Positions 60,420-64,000 of a DNA stretch of 64,000 nucleotides are shown piece after piece. Origin of the DNA: an uncultured Eisenbergiella sp. (GTDB lineage: Bacteria; Bacillota; Clostridia; Lachnospirales; Lachnospiraceae); contig CAJUEL010000014.1 of the NCBI GenBank assembly GCA_910585455.1, positions 38,400 to 102,399 on the forward strand. Direction: 5' to 3'. A program made the translations under genes and the position numbers. The notes beneath the pieces are model-generated. The model saw only the letters and a program-made list of their open reading frames with translations, was not told the origin of the DNA and ran no database searches. How positions within the stretch are numbered: the first letter of the stretch is position 1; each line of letters opens with the position of its first letter.

Positions 60420-60845
60420 AAAAGGCCCCGTCCCAAAAGGACGAGGGCCTAAGCTTCGTGTTACCACCTTTTTTCACAGACAGCTCACACTGCCTGCCTC
60501 ACCAGGTACGATTCAGCGGATTCTTCCCTACCGGTCATGGAATGAAAAACAGCAATGCTTCCTTCATTCACGGTCCCCAGACGGGCCTACCGGAAAATCC
60601 CTCCAAACGATACCCACTGCGCGATAACGGTCGCATCCTCCGTTGCAGCCTACTTTTGAAAACTGAAAACGATATCCGTTTCCCATTTCGGTGCACAACT
60701 CCGGGATGTATTCGGACTGCCATTCCCTGCGCCTCTCATCCGCCGGCTGCTTTCTGTCGGTTCCGCGCAATCTTACTCTTTCCCATCAAAGTCTTATCCA
60801 TATCAAACATGTTTCATCAGAAAACGTATCTCTACGCCCCTGATT
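60420..60845 (-). promoter_or_regulatory. Tyrosine T-box leader of tyrS
   Basis: On the minus strand: Stem I region with a likely UAC specifier at 60708-60710 (context GAATACATCC), the T-box sequence AAGGTGGTAACACGAAGC (60453-60470) and a terminator GGCCCTCGTCC/GGGACGGGGCC followed by TTTTTG (60420-60449). Uncharged tRNA-Tyr would bind the specifier and the T-box bulge to favour antitermination. This explains most of the gene-free stretch 60274-60978. Confidence 0.93.
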
Positions 60846-60852
60846 GAAATTT

Positions 60853-60881
60853 ACTTTAACACAACCGGATATTTGTGTCAA
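60853..60881 (-). promoter_or_regulatory. tyrS promoter
   Basis: On the minus strand, TTGACA (60876-60881), a 17-bp spacer and TAAAGT (60853-60858), directly upstream of the T-box. Confidence 0.88.
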
Positions 60882-60904
60882 GAGCTTTTTTATCGCCTTC
60901 GAAA

Positions 60905-60956
60905 TCCGTCCCCCGTCTGTCCCTTCCGGTCGCGCTCCCCATCCCGTGAAAAGTAC
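60905..60956. repeat. Divergent fragment of the giant inverted-repeat arm
   Basis: This stretch, ending CCCGTGAAAAGTAC, matches about 18040-18091 (ending CCCGTGAAAAGTAA) with several substitutions. It lies between the GH172 stop and the tyrS promoter. The first part, through CTGTCCCTTCCGG, is also recognisable. Confidence 0.65.
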
Positions 60957-60978
60957 CCCCGGAGCAGCTTAAAAATGA

Positions 60979-62040
60979 TTATATAATTTCCAGATAGTCC
61001 TTCGACGCAAGCTGCGGGAAAGGCGCCGTCGGCAGGGTCTGATACCAGTACGCCACGGAAGCCAGATCGTCCTGCAGGGGCAGATACCTTCCTCCCTCCC
61101 GCCAGCCCAGCGCCTGCATCGTCACGCGGATTTTATCCTTAAAACAGATCGGATCCATGATATGCCAGCGATACATGCCAAACCGCTTTTGCGAGCGGTA
61201 TAAGCAATCCGTCTCCACATCATAAAAGCCGGTATAGGGCGTGGAGAAGGACTGATATTTCGCTCTGGTACGGGGATCCTCAAAATTATAGGAGCCGCAG
61301 AAATAGTCCTCTGTCCCCGTTCCGCAGATTGTGGGGAAATCCCGGTCCTCATCCAGATAAAATTTGATTTCTCCCTCTCCCCACCATCCGGTATTGTTGG
61401 AGCCCCAGCACATGGCGGTTCCCACATATTTTCCTCTGCCCTCCACGCCGTCCAGAACCGTATAAACCTCCTGATAGGGCAACGGATTGACCCGCCGAAA
61501 CTGCGCATGAAAATATGCGGCGTTTTCCGGCACCCTGGTCAGACCGTAATCGATCTGATAATACATGATCACGCTCTCATCCGCCCGGTTCTCCAATGTC
61601 ATGCGGCAGCTTTTCCGAAACGGCATCTGCCAGTAGCTGTTAAAGGCGCTTCCCGGATTCACACATACCATTGCAGAGGAAATCTGGAAATACTCTCCCC
61701 AGCCGACGCCGAAGAAATCGCCAATCGGACACTCCACGGACGGATTTTCCTGTCCGTCCCAGTAAATGCGCAAAATGGTATTGCGCCATTTTCCGGTGGG
61801 CGTCAGCCAGATATGCTGTATAATGCCCTCTCCCTCAATGTCCGCAATGGTATACGTGGTCTTTGCCGGAATCTGTATATAGGGATTCACCTTCCATCCC
61901 TGTCCCAGATCCCGCGCTGCATGGGAAGCGGAACCCTCCCCGATCTGTGCCTGCCCTCCCATGCCCCTTGCGCCGCCTGGATTTTCCGGACTGATGGACC
62001 GGCTCTCCATATCGTCCAGCTGAAATAATGATTGGTACAT
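60979..62040 (-). CDS. GH172 (DUF2961) family glycosidase
   Basis: 353 residues matching the DUF2961 family, now GH172. Characterised members act on fructofuranose or D-arabinofuranose linkages (difructose anhydride synthase, D-arabinofuranosidase) and assemble as trimers. Recognisable parts: SRSISPENPGGARGMGG at the start, IQHIWLT, CPIGDFFGVGWGE, SYWQMPFRKSCRMTLEN and ICGTGTEDYFCGSYNF with its acidic residues. No signal peptide. GGAGGAG precedes the ATG. It is separate from the GH51 locus but also targets furanoses by family; it follows an AAA/PD-(D/E)XK gene. Confidence 0.88.
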   Translation of the reverse strand: MYQSLFQLDDMESRSISPENPGGARGMGGQAQIGEGSASHAARDLGQGWKVNPYIQIPAKTTYTIADIEGEGIIQHIWLTPTGKWRNTILRIYWDGQENPSVECPIGDFFGVGWGEYFQISSAMVCVNPGSAFNSYWQMPFRKSCRMTLENRADESVIMYYQIDYGLTRVPENAAYFHAQFRRVNPLPYQEVYTVLDGVEGRGKYVGTAMCWGSNNTGWWGEGEIKFYLDEDRDFPTICGTGTEDYFCGSYNFEDPRTRAKYQSFSTPYTGFYDVETDCLYRSQKRFGMYRWHIMDPICFKDKIRVTMQALGWREGGRYLPLQDDLASVAYWYQTLPTAPFPQLASKDYLEII

Positions 62041-62113
62041 TTCTCCTCCTTCCCGCTTATGCGGTTATGATTTTTATGCGTTCCGGGCTGATACGCTTTC
62101 TTCCATGCGCTTT

Positions 62114-63826
62114 TCACCCGATCAACACCTGTTTTCCCTCAAAGGCAAATCCATAGTGCCGGATATGTTCCGGCGCAATACCTCCCGCAATCAATCCTGC
62201 ATCATAATTCTTCTCTTCGATCTGTGCACGCGCTGCCCGCAGCGTATCCTCCAGCGTCTTTTCCTTCCTGGGATTTCTCACCTTAAACTCCAGCACATAG
62301 GCTTTTTTCTGCACATCAAACGGCTCCAGCAGTACATCATATCGTCCAAAGCCGCTCTCCCTGTTCGACAAAACCCGATACTCCCCGGCAAGCTCTACAA
62401 TCAATCCCAGCACAAAACCATGATAAAACCGTTCCGGCTCATTTTTCACTGAAGGTTTATTTCCGGTATCAAAAAAGCTGAAGGTCTCTCCCGCAACCTG
62501 ATTCATATATTCATTCATATAATCCACATCATCCAATAGCAGGGCCCTTAAAAAAGCGTTATAGGGAATATCCTCACCAGAAAACCATCCTTTGATCATA
62601 TCCTCAAATAACAGATATACCTCCGTGTTAGTAAGCTTCAGATCATAAACAAACCGTCCTTTTTCCTCCAAAAAGGCTCTATTCTCCACCTTCAGATATC
62701 CACCCGCAAGGAGCAGACTCCAGATTGCGCCGCTTTTTTTATGCAGCTGTTCAAATATGATCTCCTCGTCAATCCAGGCGGTGAATGTGCCTCCCGCCAT
62801 CAGATCCTCCACGATCATTTTCGTCTGCGCGCTGCCTTCGCGGATCAATATATTTACCAGGCTGTTCTCACTGGAGTGAGCCCAGTATGGTTTATAAACC
62901 CTTTCTTTTAAAAAACCCGTGATTGACCAGGGATTATACACATCCCTCTGGCTTCCAAAGGTAAATCCGTCATACCAGCGCTTCACCTTCTCCCTTTCTC
63001 CGCCCATCCCATAAAGCTCCAGCGCATCGAACACCTCCTTTTCCATAAAACCAAACTGTGTCTGATACCGGTCCGAAGTGGTTGTAATCACCGTCAGATT
63101 GTTCAAATCCGAAAAGATGGATTCCTTACTCACCCGTGTAATCCCCGTAAGCAATCCCCGCTCCATTGCAGGATTGGTCTTAAGCGCTGCGTTAAACAGG
63201 CTGCGCATCAGAAAAACCAGCTCATCCCAGAATCCGTTTACATATGCTTCCTGCAAAGGAGTATCATATTCATCCAGAAAAATCAGCACTTTTTTACCAT
63301 AATAACGGAATAAATAAACGGATAATTCATGCAACGCCCCTGCAATCAGGTCATCAGAAAGAAATCTGTCCGCCGATGCGCTGACCGTATATTTTTTTAA
63401 TGCCTCATAATATGCATTCGCTTCTTCCCCACAAAGGTTTTGTGAAAAAAGAAAGTCATATTCCCGGAAAGCGTCAAATAACGCCCGGATCATTCCATCC
63501 CGGACGCCGGCATAGGTCTTTCCCTTCACATTTGCAAAGGTCAAAGCTATAACAGGCCAGGTTCCCTGCATTTCCCGGTATTTTCTCTCCTCCCAGATGG
63601 CAAGCCCTTCAAACAGGTCGCTTCTGTTTTTATACTGATTGGAGAAAAAACAATGCAGCATATTCAGATTCAGCGTTTTCCCAAACCTTCTGGGCCGGGT
63701 AATCAACGTCACGTCGTCCTGATTTTCCCACCATTCCCGGATCAGCCCCGTCTTATCCACGTAAAACGACCGATCCCGCCGCAGCTTTTCAAAACTTTGC
63801 GTTCCAATTGAGATTACCGGTAACAT
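62114..63826 (-). CDS. AAA-ATPase-like / PD-(D/E)XK nuclease protein (DUF1703 family), second copy
   Basis: 570 residues. SFYVDKTGLIREWW is followed by TLITRPRRFGKTLNLNML, a Walker A variant as in 25580-27139; VLIFLDEYDTPLQEAY is Walker B with the acidic pair. The middle shows KRWYDGFTFG and DVYNPWSI. The C-terminal nuclease-like part has FGRYDVLLEPFD, then AYVLEFKVRN. Unlike the first copy it keeps the full family N-terminus and is not strongly AT-shifted. The role is unknown. It has its own promoter and an upstream palindrome. Confidence 0.87.
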   Translation of the reverse strand: MLPVISIGTQSFEKLRRDRSFYVDKTGLIREWWENQDDVTLITRPRRFGKTLNLNMLHCFFSNQYKNRSDLFEGLAIWEERKYREMQGTWPVIALTFANVKGKTYAGVRDGMIRALFDAFREYDFLFSQNLCGEEANAYYEALKKYTVSASADRFLSDDLIAGALHELSVYLFRYYGKKVLIFLDEYDTPLQEAYVNGFWDELVFLMRSLFNAALKTNPAMERGLLTGITRVSKESIFSDLNNLTVITTTSDRYQTQFGFMEKEVFDALELYGMGGEREKVKRWYDGFTFGSQRDVYNPWSITGFLKERVYKPYWAHSSENSLVNILIREGSAQTKMIVEDLMAGGTFTAWIDEEIIFEQLHKKSGAIWSLLLAGGYLKVENRAFLEEKGRFVYDLKLTNTEVYLLFEDMIKGWFSGEDIPYNAFLRALLLDDVDYMNEYMNQVAGETFSFFDTGNKPSVKNEPERFYHGFVLGLIVELAGEYRVLSNRESGFGRYDVLLEPFDVQKKAYVLEFKVRNPRKEKTLEDTLRAARAQIEEKNYDAGLIAGGIAPEHIRHYGFAFEGKQVLIG

Positions 63827-63890
63827 TTTCTTTCCTCCCTGCTATCCCCACCACCGTAGAGTCCGGACAGACCCGGACACATCTGGCTTC

Positions 63891-63919
63891 ATTATACCCA
63901 ATAAAGGAACATCCCGCAA
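63891..63919 (-). promoter_or_regulatory. Promoter of the second AAA-ATPase gene
   Basis: On the minus strand, TTGCGG (63914-63919), a 17-bp spacer and TATAAT (63891-63896). Confidence 0.7.
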
Positions 63920-63921
63920 TC

Positions 63922-63942
63922 AAAATATGACTGTCATATTTT
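63922..63942. promoter_or_regulatory. Perfect 21-base palindrome next to the -35 box
   Basis: AAAATATGAC, one base, GTCATATTTT. It begins 3 bp upstream of the -35 hexamer, the usual place for a dimeric regulator site. No candidate regulator gene is adjacent in the window. Confidence 0.6.
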
Positions 63943-64000
63943 TTTCTGTTAAATGAAAAATTAAATTCCACTCCCCGCTGAATTTAGTCTTACAATCCAT

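Noticed and set aside
1..64000. tRNA and rRNA genes
   Set aside because: No cloverleaf or conserved rRNA segments were recognised by eye on either strand; a covariance-model scan would settle this.

Overview
The window reads as chromosome of a low-to-mid GC Gram-positive anaerobe, most likely a gut Lachnospiraceae (Clostridia). The evidence is the Firmicutes gene order ylxM-ffh-rpsP-khpA-rimM-trmD-rplS-lepB-rbgA-rnhB-yraN, strong AGGAGG ribosome binding sites, sigma-A promoters, a tyrosine T-box, two-component systems of the LplB/YtcP/YesM/YesN style and an ANTAR regulator inside a nitrogen cluster. The species call is inference; no 16S gene is present.

Layout. 1-830 is gene-free and built from nested repeats: two palindromic elements that share a core but have private perfect inverted arms. 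One of them carries a 134-bp MITE-like element with an 8-bp target duplication, and a second MITE copy lies at 15,869-16,002. 831-6,325 holds two convergent OmpR-type two-component systems. 6,502-15,776 is the conserved translation/secretion block, with a TrmD-GNAT fusion. 16,006-38,107 is a carbohydrate-utilisation locus: an AraC-type response regulator, a CocE-like hydrolase, two operons that each contain a large GH51 alpha-L-arabinofuranosidase and a type-B carboxylesterase, a GH93-like propeller protein, a three-gene ABC sugar importer and a YesM-like kinase. A mobile-looking AAA-ATPase/PD-(D/E)XK gene lies between the two operons.

38,160-46,106 looks like an antibiotic-response island: an ABC-F ribosomal protection protein translationally coupled to two ABC exporter subunits, an Rpn-type nuclease gene and an Erm rRNA methylase. 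Both the ABC-F gene and erm have leader regions with intrinsic terminators, and the erm leader encodes a 16-residue peptide with an Arg-Thr-Arg motif. 46,234-46,956 is an MNT/HEPN pair whose HEPN gene is frameshifted. 47,097-58,209 is nitrogen and nucleotide metabolism (pyrG-gltB-gltD-glnA-ANTAR-dapL). 58,541-60,881 is tyrS with its T-box plus a GNAT gene. 60,979-63,826 pairs a GH172 (DUF2961) gene with a second AAA/PD-(D/E)XK gene.

The most interesting regulatory signal is a 37-bp motif (CAGAAAAT, 18-19 bases, then TTTTGyAT and AT-rich sequence) found upstream of four genes of the carbohydrate locus, each time with a TAwAmT hexamer exactly 22 bp after TTGyAT. It is a good candidate operator for the AraC-type regulator. 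It also forms both outer ends of a roughly 430-bp inverted repeat between that regulator and the CocE-like gene. Together these suggest one regulon that senses an arabinofuranose-containing, esterified glycan, imports the oligosaccharides and trims them in the cytoplasm.
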